A stretch of DNA of 64,000 nucleotides from Cellulomonas sp. URHD0024 (GCF_000426185.1 NZ_AUEW01000001.1:310001-374000), one strand, 5' to 3'; counted from the first letter of the stretch, positions 1-8,398 are shown. Notes: generated from the letters alone by a model not told the origin. Program-made: numbers and translations.

Positions 1-538
1 GCAGCCGCACGACCGAGGAGGGGTGCGTCGTCACCAGGTAGCCGCCGCCGAGGAGTCGACCGCGTTCCTTCGTCACGCTCACCGAGCGGCCGAGGAGCGA
101 GCGGGCGGCACTCGCGCCCAGCGCCACCACGACCCGCGGTTGCACGATGCCGAGCTCGGCCTCCAGCCAGGGGGCGCACGCCCGCAGGTGAGTGATGGTC
201 GGCGACTTGTGCAGTCGGCGCTTTCCGCGTTCCTCGAACCGGAAGTGCTTCACCGCGTTGGTCAGGTAGACCGCGTTCTCGTCGATGCCCGCCTCGCGCA
301 GGGCGTCGCTCAGCAGCCGCCCGGCCGGACCGACGAACGGCTCGCCCTCCAGGTCCTCGCGGTCGCCGGGCTGCTCGCCGACCAGGACCATCGAGGCGTC
401 CGACGGCCCTCGGGAGAAGACCACCTGCGTGGCCGGCTGCCAGAGCTCGCAGCCGCGACAGTCCGGCGCAGCCGCGCGAAGGTCGTCGAGGTGCGAGGTG
501 TCGGGGACCCAGCGCCCGGCCCCGGGTGCGTCGCTCAC
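1..538 (-). CDS. UdgX-family uracil-DNA glycosylase/binding protein (3' end outside window)
   Basis: Removes or covalently traps uracil in DNA during base-excision repair. 179 residues are visible from a GTG start at 538; the C-terminus runs off the left edge. The segment GEQPGDREDLEGEPFVGPAG (about 55-72) is the uracil-DNA glycosylase active-site region of family 4/5 enzymes. KRRLHKSPT (106-114) matches the insertion loop diagnostic of UdgX, with His110 at the place of the histidine that links to uracil in the mycobacterial enzyme. Cys27, Cys30 and Cys121 fit the iron-sulfur ligands of the family. HPSS near the end is the second catalytic motif. The family assignment is strong; covalent uracil capture is inferred from the loop. 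Confidence 0.9.
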   Translation of the reverse strand, partial: MSDAPGAGRWVPDTSHLDDLRAAAPDCRGCELWQPATQVVFSRGPSDASMVLVGEQPGDREDLEGEPFVGPAGRLLSDALREAGIDENAVYLTNAVKHFRFEERGKRRLHKSPTITHLRACAPWLEAELGIVQPRVVVALGASAARSLLGRSVSVTKERGRLLGGGYLVTTHPSSVVRL

Positions 539-580
539 CGTTCGGCGTCGATCGAGCAGGGGCGCGCGCACGCCCTCGCG

Positions 581-751
581 CTACACCCGGTCGCCGGGCT
601 CGTCACGGTCGGCGTCCGCGTCGAGGTTCCCGATCACGGGAAACGGGATCCGGTCAGAGTCGTGGTCGGGGCGGTTCTCGTCGCGCGCCTCGTCGTCGGA
701 GCGGAAGGGGTCGTTGCTTCCGCTGACCGGGTCGGGTGTGGTCTGGCTCAT
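581..751 (-). CDS. small acidic disordered protein, 56 aa
   Basis: I do not recognise a family. The 56-residue product is rich in Asp, Glu, Arg and Pro with almost no hydrophobic core, so it is probably disordered. The ATG at 751 is preceded by GGGAG about six bases upstream; the open frame extends 11 codons further, but the context is poorer there. It lies just downstream of the UdgX start, 42 bases away and on the same strand, so the two could be co-transcribed. Similar short acidic products occur at 8242, 13543, 17280, 42065 and 58503. Confidence 0.55.
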   Translation of the reverse strand: MSQTTPDPVSGSNDPFRSDDEARDENRPDHDSDRIPFPVIGNLDADADRDEPGDRV

Positions 752-940
752 GGTGCTCTCCCAGGTGCAGGAGGGGAGGACCACGCTGCTGGAGCCCGTG
801 CGGAGCGGCGGAGCCTGCTGGTGACGTCCGCCGTTCGATCATGCGCCCGCCCCGCCCGCGCCGCGACCGCTGTCCGGACGCGGGCGAGCCGCGGGCGTAG
901 CGACGGGGCGGTGGGGGGACCCGCCCCGTCGCTACACGGT

Positions 941-1579
941 CTAGAAGCCCTGCCCGCCGTCGTTCGCCGCGTGTGCGCCCTTGACGTTGTCGGCCGCGTC
1001 GGTCGCGTCCGAGCGCAGTGCGGACGCCGCGTCGCGGCTCTCGTCGCGCAACGTCCCCCCGGCCTCGGCCGCCCGGTCCTTGACGGCGGCTGCCGCGTCC
1101 TGGGCGGGCTCCCGGAGGTTGTCGGCGACACTCTGTGCCGCCTCCTTGGCCTCCTGGACGAGCGGTGCCGCCTGGTCCTTGGCGGACCGTGCGAGCCGCT
1201 GCTCCTGTCGGGTGCTCGGGAGGACCGACGAGACGAGCCACCCCACCCCGAAGGCGACGAGACCCGCAGCCAACGGGTTCCCCCGCGCCCGGGACGCGGC
1301 CGCGTGAGGAAGGTCCGACGCCTTGTCGCCGAGCGCCGAGGCCGTCGACCCGACCCTGTCGGCGCCGTCTCCGACGGTGCCGCGCACCGCGTCCGCACCG
1401 TCGGATACGGCCCCCATGATGCGGTCCTTCACGGCGGTCGCGGCGGAGCGCGCACGTTCTGCCTGCCGCTGCGCGGCCTGCGTCGGGCTCACCTTGTCGG
1501 TGAGGGCGTCGACGTCCGAGCTGAGCTCGGCGCGCGTGCGTTCGATGTCGTCGCGGATCTGGTCCGGATCTGTGCTCAT
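941..1579 (-). CDS. DUF3618 domain-containing protein
   Basis: 212 residues. The N-terminus DPDQIRDDIERTRAELSSDV is the DUF3618 signature, followed by long Ala/Asp/Arg-rich amphipathic helices and one hydrophobic stretch (about 100-118, GLVAFGVGWLVSS) that may anchor it in the membrane. The C-terminal half is a heptad-like helical segment rich in Asp, Ala and Arg, reminiscent of stress-related helical proteins. It is the last gene of a three-gene operon; its ATG overlaps the stop of the holin-family gene (ATGA). In actinobacteria this gene trio is commonly found together, but its biochemical role is unknown. The start is fixed by the overlap and the conserved N-terminus. Confidence 0.85.
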   Translation of the reverse strand: MSTDPDQIRDDIERTRAELSSDVDALTDKVSPTQAAQRQAERARSAATAVKDRIMGAVSDGADAVRGTVGDGADRVGSTASALGDKASDLPHAAASRARGNPLAAGLVAFGVGWLVSSVLPSTRQEQRLARSAKDQAAPLVQEAKEAAQSVADNLREPAQDAAAAVKDRAAEAGGTLRDESRDAASALRSDATDAADNVKGAHAANDGGQGF

Positions 1580-1986
1580 GAGTTCTTCTCCTCGTGTCCT
1601 TGCAGAGCGTTGGGGATCTTCTTGACGGAGTCGGTCGTCCGCGGCAGGCCGCCGACGCGCTTGGACTCGGCGCGGCCACGGGCCGCGAGGACCGCCGCGA
1701 CGATCCCCCACACGACCGCGACGATGACCGCGGACCAGGGCCAGGAGTCCATCGCGTCGCCGAGCGCCCACCAGACGGCGATCGACAGGAACAGCAGGAC
1801 GAAGTGGCCCGCCACGGCGGCGCCCGCGAACATGGACCCGCCCTTGGCCGCTTGCTTCGCCGACTGCGTGATCTCGGCCTTCGCCAGCTCGACCTCCTGG
1901 CGGATGAGCGTCGAGATGTCCCGGGTGACGTCTCCGAGCAGGTCGCCGACGGACTGGCGGGGTGGGGCGTTCAGCGGCTCGGTCAT
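1576..1986 (-). CDS. phage holin family (DUF1469-like) membrane protein
   Basis: 136 residues. The N-terminal helix VGDLLGDVTRDISTLIRQEV is typical of the actinobacterial 'phage holin family' (putative Actinobacteriophage holin superfamily III), followed by two predicted membrane helices around residues 52-72 and 84-102 and a basic, cytosolic-like C-terminus. Despite the family name it sits in a chromosomal housekeeping/stress operon with no phage genes, so it is unlikely to be a lysis protein. Both ends overlap neighbours by 4 nt (ATGA with the gene at 1983 and with DUF3618), implying translational coupling. Confidence 0.85.
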   Translation of the reverse strand: MTEPLNAPPRQSVGDLLGDVTRDISTLIRQEVELAKAEITQSAKQAAKGGSMFAGAAVAGHFVLLFLSIAVWWALGDAMDSWPWSAVIVAVVWGIVAAVLAARGRAESKRVGGLPRTTDSVKKIPNALQGHEEKNS

Positions 1987-2744
1987 CGCTGGCCCCACGT
2001 CGACGAGCTGGGCACCGACGACGAGGTGGGCACGGTCGGTGTGCCGGGCACGGTGGCGGTGGGCACCGGCGACGTGCCGGCCGTCGAGGACAGGTCGTCG
2101 GCGAACCGCGGCCGGTCCTCGACAGGGTCGACGTACCCGGCCGACGCCAGCGAGGTCCTGGTCGGGTACTGGGCGGTGCGCTGTTCGGTGCGCGGCTCGT
2201 CGTTCGCGGCGTCCTTGATCCCCCGGGTCAGGCGGCCCAGCACGATGCCGGCGCCGGCCGCAATCGCGAGGAACGTCCCTGGACGGCGTCGGGCGAAGTT
2301 CCGGACCTCGTCGACGAGCTCGTCGGGGCCGTGCGTGTCGAGCCAGCGGCCGAGGCTGTCGATGCGCTGCCCGACCTCGTGCACGATGTCCGTCGCGGTG
2401 TTCTGCTCGTCCGTGCTCGAGGCCATCTGCGTGAGCTGGCTGCCGATCGAGGTCAGGCCGCCCGCGAGTCTGCTCTGCTGCGCGCTCGCCTGGTCGGAGA
2501 CCTCGAACCGGGCCTGCTGCCACAGGTCACCGATCTGGCGGCGAGCCTCCTGCGAGACCGCGACGGCCTCGCCCTTGGCGTCCTCGAGCAGCTGACCGCC
2601 GGTCTGCTTGGCCGAGTCCTTGAGGCGGGTGGCCTCGTCCTTCGCCGTGTCCGTCGTACCGGAGGTGCCGTCCGTCGGTGCCGCATATGTCGTGCCGGAC
2701 GTGCCGTCGTCCGGTCCCGTGTAGCTGCTCGTGTACTCAGTCAT
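1983..2744 (-). CDS. helical, single-membrane-span stress/envelope protein
   Basis: 253 residues and first gene of the operon that continues with the holin-family and DUF3618 genes. A Gly/Thr/Ser/Asp-rich N-terminus (1-35) precedes a long amphipathic helical region (about 36-165) rich in Gln, Ala and Asp. A hydrophobic segment FLAIAAGAGIVLGRLTRGI (about 173-191) follows, then a Pro/Thr/Ser-rich tail. This layout resembles membrane-anchored helical proteins co-occurring with DUF3618 genes. No enzymatic motif is visible. A roughly 190-nt leader separates the start from the conserved intergenic element at 2937-3011. Function unknown; gene reality is well supported by the 4-nt overlap with the next gene. 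Confidence 0.75.
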   Translation of the reverse strand: MTEYTSSYTGPDDGTSGTTYAAPTDGTSGTTDTAKDEATRLKDSAKQTGGQLLEDAKGEAVAVSQEARRQIGDLWQQARFEVSDQASAQQSRLAGGLTSIGSQLTQMASSTDEQNTATDIVHEVGQRIDSLGRWLDTHGPDELVDEVRNFARRRPGTFLAIAAGAGIVLGRLTRGIKDAANDEPRTEQRTAQYPTRTSLASAGYVDPVEDRPRFADDLSSTAGTSPVPTATVPGTPTVPTSSSVPSSSTWGQR

Positions 2745-3180
2745 GGTGTTCCTCGTCTCGTGTCTTCCGTGCGAGGGATCCCTGCGACTCGTGCCGCGTG
2801 GGCGCGTCGCACGGACCGGGTCGTCAGATCCCGGGAGCCTTCTGCCGCAGGATCGTCCGCGTGTGTGGTTGGGGGGCGGGAGCGCCCTCGATCAACTCGT
2901 CCGCAGCGTGCGGGGCCTGTGCCTCGCACTGCTCGGGTCCGGCGACGCTTCCTGTCCCGGACGGCGGTGGACCGGCCCTGCCTCAAGACCGGTATCCCGG
3001 GACGCTAAGCCAGCCCGGACGTGCTCGCCACCGGAGGAGGCGGGAAGGGGGCGTTCGGGGGAGCGAGCGGCCGCCCTGCGCCCGCACCGCTCCGGGTGGT
3101 CGGCAGATCGGGTCGGTGAGAGGCTCGACGGGCTGGAGAAAACTGGCGACACACGGAGCTCGCACCCCCGAGGAGCCCGC
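2745..3180. other. divergent intergenic region, 436 bp, no gene
   Basis: No convincing coding sequence on either strand. It separates the minus-strand operon starting at 2744 from the plus-strand SDR at 3181, so promoters for both should lie here. It carries one copy of a two-copy sequence element (2937-3011), described separately. Confidence 0.6.
2937..3011 (-). repeat. conserved two-box intergenic element, copy 1
   Basis: Aligns with 15553-15626. On the minus strand both copies read GGCTTAGCGTCC, then about 40 poorly conserved bases, then GGGACAGGA followed by CGTCGCCGGAC. Both lie 155-195 bp upstream of a minus-strand membrane-protein gene. Could be a regulator site, a promoter class or a structured leader; the sequence alone does not decide. 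Box identity is directly visible; function is inference. Confidence 0.55.
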
Positions 3181-4044
3181 ATGTCCGAGTCCGACGAGCA
3201 GTTCCCCGCACAGCAGCAGCAGCCTCCCGGCCTGACCGAGCCGATGACCCCGGCGCCGGACCACGGCGAGTCCAGCTACGAAGGATCAGGACTCCTGAGC
3301 GGCCGCAAGGCGTTGATCACCGGCGGCGACTCGGGAATCGGCCGAGCCGTCGCCATCGCGTTCGCGCGCGAGGAGGCCGACGTCGCGATCGTGTTCCTCC
3401 CGGAGGAGAAGCCGGACGCCGACGAGACCGCCGAGTGGGTCGAACGCGCGGGACGCCGGTGCGTCCTGGTGGCGGCCGACCTCCGCAACGAGGACGAGGC
3501 CCGCGGCGCCGTGCGCTCCGCGGCGTCCGAGCTGGGAGGCCTCGACATCCTCGTCAACAACGCCGGCTACCAGTGGGCCCGTCGCGAGTCGGTCGCCGAC
3601 ATCACCACGGACGACCTGGACCGGACGTTCAAGACCAACCTCTACGCGCTGTTCTGGGTGACGCAGAGCGCCCTCGAGCACCTCGGGGAGGGGAGCTCGA
3701 TCATCAACGTGTCCTCCATCCAGGCGTACCAGCCGTCGGAGACGCTGCTCGACTACGCGGCGACGAAGGCGGCGATCAACAACTTCACCGTCAACCTCGC
3801 GGGTGAGCTGGGGGCTCGCGGCATCCGGGTCAACGCGGTCGCTCCCGGGCCGATCTGGACGCCCTTGCAGCCTGCCACGCAGTTCGAGTCCAAGGTCGAG
3901 AGGTTCGGCGCGGACACACCGCTGGGCCGGGCTGGGCAGCCCGCGGAGGTCGCCCCGGCGTTCGTGTTCCTGGCCGCCAGCTCGACGGCGTCCTACGTGT
4001 CGGGCACCGTCATCGGCGTCACCGGCGGGAAGCCGGTGTTCTGA
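3181..4044 (+). CDS. short-chain dehydrogenase/reductase (general-stress type)
   Basis: 287 residues. An extended Pro/Gln-rich N-terminus precedes a classical SDR fold: GGDSGIGRAV (cofactor-binding TGxxxGIG loop), DILVNNAG, catalytic Ser in NVSSIQAYQ, and YAATK. The extended N-terminus and the KALITGGDSGIGRA wording match the YhdF/YghA-type stress-induced SDR group, usually NADP-dependent with unknown physiological substrate. GAGGAGC lies 8 bases before the ATG. The molybdopterin enzyme begins 15 bp downstream on the same strand, so the pair is probably co-transcribed. Confidence 0.9.
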   Translation: MSESDEQFPAQQQQPPGLTEPMTPAPDHGESSYEGSGLLSGRKALITGGDSGIGRAVAIAFAREEADVAIVFLPEEKPDADETAEWVERAGRRCVLVAADLRNEDEARGAVRSAASELGGLDILVNNAGYQWARRESVADITTDDLDRTFKTNLYALFWVTQSALEHLGEGSSIINVSSIQAYQPSETLLDYAATKAAINNFTVNLAGELGARGIRVNAVAPGPIWTPLQPATQFESKVERFGADTPLGRAGQPAEVAPAFVFLAASSTASYVSGTVIGVTGGKPVF

Positions 4045-4059
4045 GCGACAGGACCGGAG

Positions 4060-6516
4060 ATGAAGCGCGACAGGATCGCCGAGCCGTGGGGCGCCCGCAC
4101 GCCCTACGGCTCGGGCGAGCGCTGGCCCGTCCGGGTGGACACCTACCTGGGCGAGGGCACGACCACCGACCAGGTGGACCGCTGGGTGCAGAGCGCGAGC
4201 GTCCTGCACTCGAACGGCGACGGCCTCGACATCGCCGTGCGGGACGGTCGGATCGTGGGGGTGCGCGGGCGCGCGAACGACCGGGTGAACCACGGGCGGC
4301 TCGGCCCCAAGGACCTGTTCGGCTGGCAGGCGAACCACTCGCCGGACCGGCTCACCCGGCCGCTCGTCCGCGAGGGCGGCCGGCTCGTCGAGGCGTCGTG
4401 GGACGAGGCCATGACCCGGGTGGTGTCACGGACGCGACAGCTCCTGGACACGCGCGGGCCCAGCAGCATCGGCTTCTACACGTCGGGCCAGCTCTTCCTG
4501 GAGGAGTACTACACGCTCGCGCTCGTCGCCCGGGGCGGGATCGGCACGGCCCACCTCGACGGCAACACCCGGCTCTGCACCGCGACGGCGGCCGAGGCGC
4601 TGAAGGAGTCGTTCGGCTGCGACGGCCAGCCCGGCTCGTACACCGACGTCGACCATGCCGACGTCATCGCGCTGTACGGGCACAACGTCGCCGAGACCCA
4701 GACCGTCCTGTGGGCCCGGATCCTCGACCGGTTGGCCGGCCCGAACCCGCCCGCCATCCTGTGCGTGGACCCCCGCCCGACCCCGGTCGCGCGCGCGGCG
4801 ACCGTGCACCTCGCGCCACGGCCCGGCACCAACGTCGCGCTGATGAACGGGCTGCTCCACGAGCTGCTCGCGAACGACTGGTTCGACCCTGAGTTTGTCG
4901 CCGCGCACACCGTCGGGTTCGAGGACCTGCAGGCCGTGGTCCAGGACTACCCCGCGGAGCGAGCGGCGCAGATCTGCGGCATCGACGTCGACGACCTGCG
5001 CGCCGCCGCCACCCTGGTCGGGACGGCGGACCGTCTCCTGTCGACCGTGCTGCAGGGCTTCTACCAGGCCAACCAGGCGACAGCGGCGGCGGTTCAGGTC
5101 AACAACGTGCACCTGCTGCGCGGCATGCTCGGGCGCCCGGGCTGCGGCATCCTGCAGATGAACGGCCAGCCCACCGCCCAGAACACCCGAGAGTGCGGCG
5201 CGGACGGCGACCTGTCCGGCTTCCGCAACTGGGCGAACGCGGAGCACGTCGCCGAGCTCGCGGCGATCTGGAACGTCGAACCGTCGACGATCCCGCACTA
5301 CTCGCCCCCGACGCACGCGATGCAGATCTTCCGGTACGTCGAGCAGGGCTCGATCGGGATGCTCTGGGTCCAGGCGACGAACCCGGCGGTCTCGCTGCCC
5401 GAGCTGGCCCGGATCCGGTCGGTCCTCTCGCGCGACGAGCTGTTCCTCGTGGTCCAGGACATCTTCCTGACCGAGACGGCGCAGCTGGCGGACGTGGTCC
5501 TGCCGGCCGCCGCCTGGGCCGAGAAGACCGGGACGTTCACCAACGCCGACCGGACGGTGCACCTGTCCGAGCAGGCCGTCGACCCACCGGGCGAGGCGCG
5601 CTCCGACCTCGACATCTTCGTCGACTTCGCCGACCGCATGGGGTTCGTCGACAGGGACGGCGTGCCCCTCGTCGGCTGGCGTGCGCCGCAGGAGGCCTTC
5701 GAGGCCTGGAAACGGTGCAGCGCCGGCCGACCGTGCGACTACAGCGGTCTGTCGTACGACGCGCTGCGAGGGTCCGGTGGGATCCAGTGGCCGTGCACGC
5801 CGGAGCACCCCGAGGGGACCGAGCGGCTCTACGCCGACGGGCGCTTCTGGGCGGACCCGGACCGGTGCGAGACGTACGGCCGTGACCTGCTGACCGGGGC
5901 GCCGGTCGAGGTGACGGAGTACCGGGCCCTCAACCCGGACGGCAAGGCGATCCTCAAGGGCGCCGCGTACCGGGCACCGCACGAGCAGCCGGACAGCGAG
6001 TACCCGCTCGCGCTCCTCACCGGCCGGACGCTCTACCAGTTCCACACGCGCACCAAGACCGGGCGGGCGCCCCAGCTGCAGGCAGCCGCGCCGGACGTGT
6101 GGGTCGAGGTGTCGGCCGACGACGCGAGTGCTCTGGCGCTCACCGAGGGCGATCTCGCCGAGGTGAGAACTCGTCGCGGCAGCGTCCAGGCGCGGGTACG
6201 GGTGACCGCGATCCGCCGCGGCGTCGTCTTCCTGCCGTTCCACTACGGGTACTGGGACGCGCAGGACCTGAGCGCGACCGGCGACGCCGGCCGAGCCGCG
6301 AACGAGCTCACGCCCACCGAGTGGGATGCCGTGTCGAAGCAGCCGCTGTTCAAGTCCGGTGCTGCACGTCTGCGCCGGCTGTCCGCGGGCGAGGGCCACA
6401 CCTCCGCGGCGCCGACGACGACCGCGTCCGCACCGGTGTCCGCCGAGGTCCCTCCCACCCGCGGGGGCCCGGACGCAGAGGTCGAGGAGTCGACGCCCGC
6501 CGGGAGCTCGTCGTGA
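4060..6516 (+). CDS. molybdopterin-dependent oxidoreductase (nitrate reductase/formate dehydrogenase superfamily) lacking Fe-S ligands
   Basis: 818 residues. Typical MGD-enzyme architecture: N-terminal region with DGRIVGVRGR, the NTRLCTATAAEAL segment with Cys173 at the position of the Mo ligand of NapA-type enzymes, repeated Rossmann-like domains, and a C-terminal MGD-binding barrel (LLTGRTLYQFHTRTKTG, about 652-668). The N-terminal CxxCxxxC cluster motif is absent: at the expected spacing there are Ser47, His50 and Asp54, and the fourth position is Gly82. The C-terminus ends in a Pro/Ser/Thr-rich tail. It follows an SDR by 15 bp and overlaps the next gene by GTGA. Substrate cannot be read from sequence; a cytosolic location is likely because no Tat signal is seen. 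Confidence 0.88.
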   Translation: MKRDRIAEPWGARTPYGSGERWPVRVDTYLGEGTTTDQVDRWVQSASVLHSNGDGLDIAVRDGRIVGVRGRANDRVNHGRLGPKDLFGWQANHSPDRLTRPLVREGGRLVEASWDEAMTRVVSRTRQLLDTRGPSSIGFYTSGQLFLEEYYTLALVARGGIGTAHLDGNTRLCTATAAEALKESFGCDGQPGSYTDVDHADVIALYGHNVAETQTVLWARILDRLAGPNPPAILCVDPRPTPVARAATVHLAPRPGTNVALMNGLLHELLANDWFDPEFVAAHTVGFEDLQAVVQDYPAERAAQICGIDVDDLRAAATLVGTADRLLSTVLQGFYQANQATAAAVQVNNVHLLRGMLGRPGCGILQMNGQPTAQNTRECGADGDLSGFRNWANAEHVAELAAIWNVEPSTIPHYSPPTHAMQIFRYVEQGSIGMLWVQATNPAVSLPELARIRSVLSRDELFLVVQDIFLTETAQLADVVLPAAAWAEKTGTFTNADRTVHLSEQAVDPPGEARSDLDIFVDFADRMGFVDRDGVPLVGWRAPQEAFEAWKRCSAGRPCDYSGLSYDALRGSGGIQWPCTPEHPEGTERLYADGRFWADPDRCETYGRDLLTGAPVEVTEYRALNPDGKAILKGAAYRAPHEQPDSEYPLALLTGRTLYQFHTRTKTGRAPQLQAAAPDVWVEVSADDASALALTEGDLAEVRTRRGSVQARVRVTAIRRGVVFLPFHYGYWDAQDLSATGDAGRAANELTPTEWDAVSKQPLFKSGAARLRRLSAGEGHTSAAPTTTASAPVSAEVPPTRGGPDAEVEESTPAGSSS

Positions 6517-6941
6517 AGCTGGTGACCTTGACCTCCGAGATGGCCGCAGCCGAGGCGGGACTGGCGGCCGCGCTGACCCGCCTCGCCGAGGAGCACCCGA
6601 CCGACGCGGACGTGCACCACGTGGCCCAGGACCTCGCCCGCTGGTCGCAGGATCATGCGGCCGCACTCGCCGAGCGTGCCGACCTCCGCCTGCCCGACCC
6701 CGCCGTGGCGCTGTCCGACCGCGACGACCCCGGTGCGAAGCTCTTGACCGACCTGCGGGACGTCTACGCCACAGCGTGTGGCGTGGCGACCGACTGGGAC
6801 GTGCTGGGACAAGTGGCGAAGGCACGCCGGGACGACGAGCTGCGTGCGCTCGTCGAGCTGTGCGCCCCGCAGACGAAGCGTCAGGTCACGTGGCTGCGCG
6901 CTCAGCGCAAGGTGTCGGCGGCGCAGATCGTCCAGGAGTAG
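6513..6941 (+). CDS. helical protein coupled to the molybdopterin oxidoreductase
   Basis: 142 residues from a GTG that overlaps the stop of the molybdopterin gene (GTGA). Almost entirely alpha-helical by composition: Ala/Leu/Arg/Asp-rich, with HHVAQDLARWSQDHAAALAE (about 32-51) giving a histidine-containing helix like those in four-helix bundle proteins. I do not recognise the family. Tight coupling to the oxidoreductase suggests a chaperone, partner or electron-handling role, which is inference only. Confidence 0.7.
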   Translation: MKLVTLTSEMAAAEAGLAAALTRLAEEHPTDADVHHVAQDLARWSQDHAAALAERADLRLPDPAVALSDRDDPGAKLLTDLRDVYATACGVATDWDVLGQVAKARRDDELRALVELCAPQTKRQVTWLRAQRKVSAAQIVQE

Positions 6942-7218
6942 GAGCCCGAGGTGCGCCGAGGGCACGGCGGACCGACGATGGAGTTCGGCGTCGAGCAGGG
7001 TGCGCCGGTGGCCCACAGATCACCGGAGGCACCTGTGTGGTTCCTGCTCCTTCGGCGCGTACGCATCCTTCTCGTCGTCGTCGTCCTGCTCCTCTCGTCG
7101 CGACGGTGGCCCGTCGGCTCGCAGCGCGCATCGAACGTCGACCGGACGGCCCGAACGTCGGATCCCGCGGACTGCGGGCGGTCGAGACGTCCGCGACCAA
7201 GGCGAGGTCGATGCTGCG

Positions 7219-7890
7219 ATGAGCACACCGACCGATACCGATCGCGTCCGGGTGGTGCTCCGCCCGGTCGGGTCGCCGCTTCCGCTCGGGTTCCTGGGTC
7301 TGTTCGTCGCGACGACCGGGTTCTCCGCCGTGCAGCTCGGATGGGTACCGGCGGACCAGGCCGCGGTGATCGCGGCCGGCGTGCTCGTGTTCACGGTGCC
7401 CGTCCAGCTGCTGGCGAGCGCGATCGGCTTCCTCGCGCGGGACCCGGTCGCCGGGACCGGGATGGGCGTCCTGGCCGGCACCTGGGCCGCGGTCGGCATC
7501 ACGACGCTGCGCGCACAGCCGGCCACCCACTCTCCGGGCCTGGGTGTCCTCCTGGTGTCGGCGGCCGCCGCCATGCTCGTCCCTGCCCTCTCAGCGTCGG
7601 GCAAGCTGGTCGCCGCCGCGGTCATGGCGCTCAGCGCCGTGCGCTTCGCCTGCACCGGGATCGTCCAGCTCACCGGCTCTGCGGACTGGACCCGGGTTGC
7701 GGGGTGGACCGGGGTCGCGCTCGCCGCGCTCGCGCTGTACGCCGCCCTCGCCTTCGAGCTCGAGGACGTGCACGAGCGGTCCGTGCTGCCGGTGCTGCGT
7801 CGCGGCGCCGGCGCTGCCGCCATGAACGGTGGCGTCGAGCGGCAGCTCGACGGCATCCGCCACGAGGCCGGCGTCCGGCTGCAGCTCTGA
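7219..7890 (+). CDS. GPR1/FUN34/YaaH-family membrane transporter
   Basis: 223 residues with six predicted membrane helices. The N-terminal SPLPLGFLGLFVATTGFS corresponds to the NPAPLGL signature of the acetate/succinate transporter family (SatP/YaaH). Family size is about 190-230 residues, so it is full length. Likely moves acetate or a related small carboxylate across the inner membrane, though the weakened signature (SPLPLG rather than NPAPLG) leaves the substrate open. The start at 7219 places the signature about 19 residues in; ATG at 7211 is out of frame. Confidence 0.75.
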   Translation: MSTPTDTDRVRVVLRPVGSPLPLGFLGLFVATTGFSAVQLGWVPADQAAVIAAGVLVFTVPVQLLASAIGFLARDPVAGTGMGVLAGTWAAVGITTLRAQPATHSPGLGVLLVSAAAAMLVPALSASGKLVAAAVMALSAVRFACTGIVQLTGSADWTRVAGWTGVALAALALYAALAFELEDVHERSVLPVLRRGAGAAAMNGGVERQLDGIRHEAGVRLQL

Positions 7891-7939
7891 GCGACACGAC
7901 AGGGGCCGCCAGCCGGGTGGCCCAGGAGAGGAGACGACG

Positions 7940-8170
7940 ATGTCGGACAGCGAGACCGGTGACGTCACCGGCACACGGGACAAGGACTACAACGTGATCT
8001 GGTTCGTGGAGGCGTGCCTGAGCAACGTGCTGCGCCTCGAGACGTACATCGCCGACGCGGAGCGCGACGGCGACGGCGACCTTGCGGACTTCTTCCGGCG
8101 TGCACAGGCGGACAGCCGCAAAGGCGCGCAGCAGGGCAAGGCGATCCTGCGCGAGCGGCTCGCCGGATGA
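7940..8170 (+). CDS. small helical protein, 76 aa (paralogue of 17588-17884)
   Basis: AGGAGAGGAG lies directly upstream of the ATG. After a short acidic leader, the product aligns with the 98-aa protein at 17588: both have an aromatic helix, a Tyr-x-x-Asp-Ala-(Glu/Arg) segment, an Asp-rich turn and DFF or SFF followed by a charged helix ending in a Gln-rich stretch. Probably a two-helix or helical-hairpin fold. I do not recognise a named domain. Neighbouring small acidic ORF at 8242 follows in the same direction. Confidence 0.7.
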   Translation: MSDSETGDVTGTRDKDYNVIWFVEACLSNVLRLETYIADAERDGDGDLADFFRRAQADSRKGAQQGKAILRERLAG

Positions 8171-8241
8171 GGGTGCCCGACACCCAGTGGTCCGACGCTG
8201 TCGGATGCCGAGTGATCGAGCGGAGAGAAGAGAGGTCAGCG

Positions 8242-8388
8242 ATGAGCGAGAAGACACCCGACCGGACCGACGTCCCGGATCTGCCGGAGGCCCTCGACGG
8301 GCTGCCGCACCCAGAACCGGCGGACTCGCCGCCGGCGTCGGAGGACCCGGCCAACCCTGACGCCCACGGGCCGATCATCCACGCCTGA
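8242..8388 (+). CDS. small acidic Pro/Asp-rich protein, 48 aa
   Basis: 48 residues, Pro/Asp/Glu-rich with a PDLPEALDGLP segment; probably disordered. GAGAAGAGAGG lies about 8 bases upstream of the ATG. Same length and similar PD-x-x-DLP wording as the acidic tail product at 13543-13689. A strong hairpin terminator starts 10 bp after the stop. No function can be assigned. Confidence 0.6.
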   Translation: MSEKTPDRTDVPDLPEALDGLPHPEPADSPPASEDPANPDAHGPIIHA

Positions 8389-8398
8389 CGGCGCGCCA

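Noticed and set aside
1576..1986. Prophage remnant suggested by the holin-family protein
   Set aside because: No other phage genes nearby; this family is a normal chromosomal partner of DUF3618 proteins.
23..2218. Very long plus-strand open frame across the UdgX and DUF3618 operon
   Set aside because: Arg/Ala/Gly-rich antisense shadow of minus-strand genes with clear family motifs; no domain or ribosome-binding site.
2937..3011. Reading the repeated element as a c-di-GMP (GEMM) riboswitch because of GGGACGCTAAGCC on the plus strand
   Set aside because: Only the 3' part resembles GACGCAAAGCC; the upstream aptamer half and its pairing partner are missing.
6951..7218. Possible small hydrophobic ORF upstream of the YaaH-family gene
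   Set aside because: A hydrophobic stretch is visible but no ribosome-binding site, and the frame runs on into shadow of the next gene.
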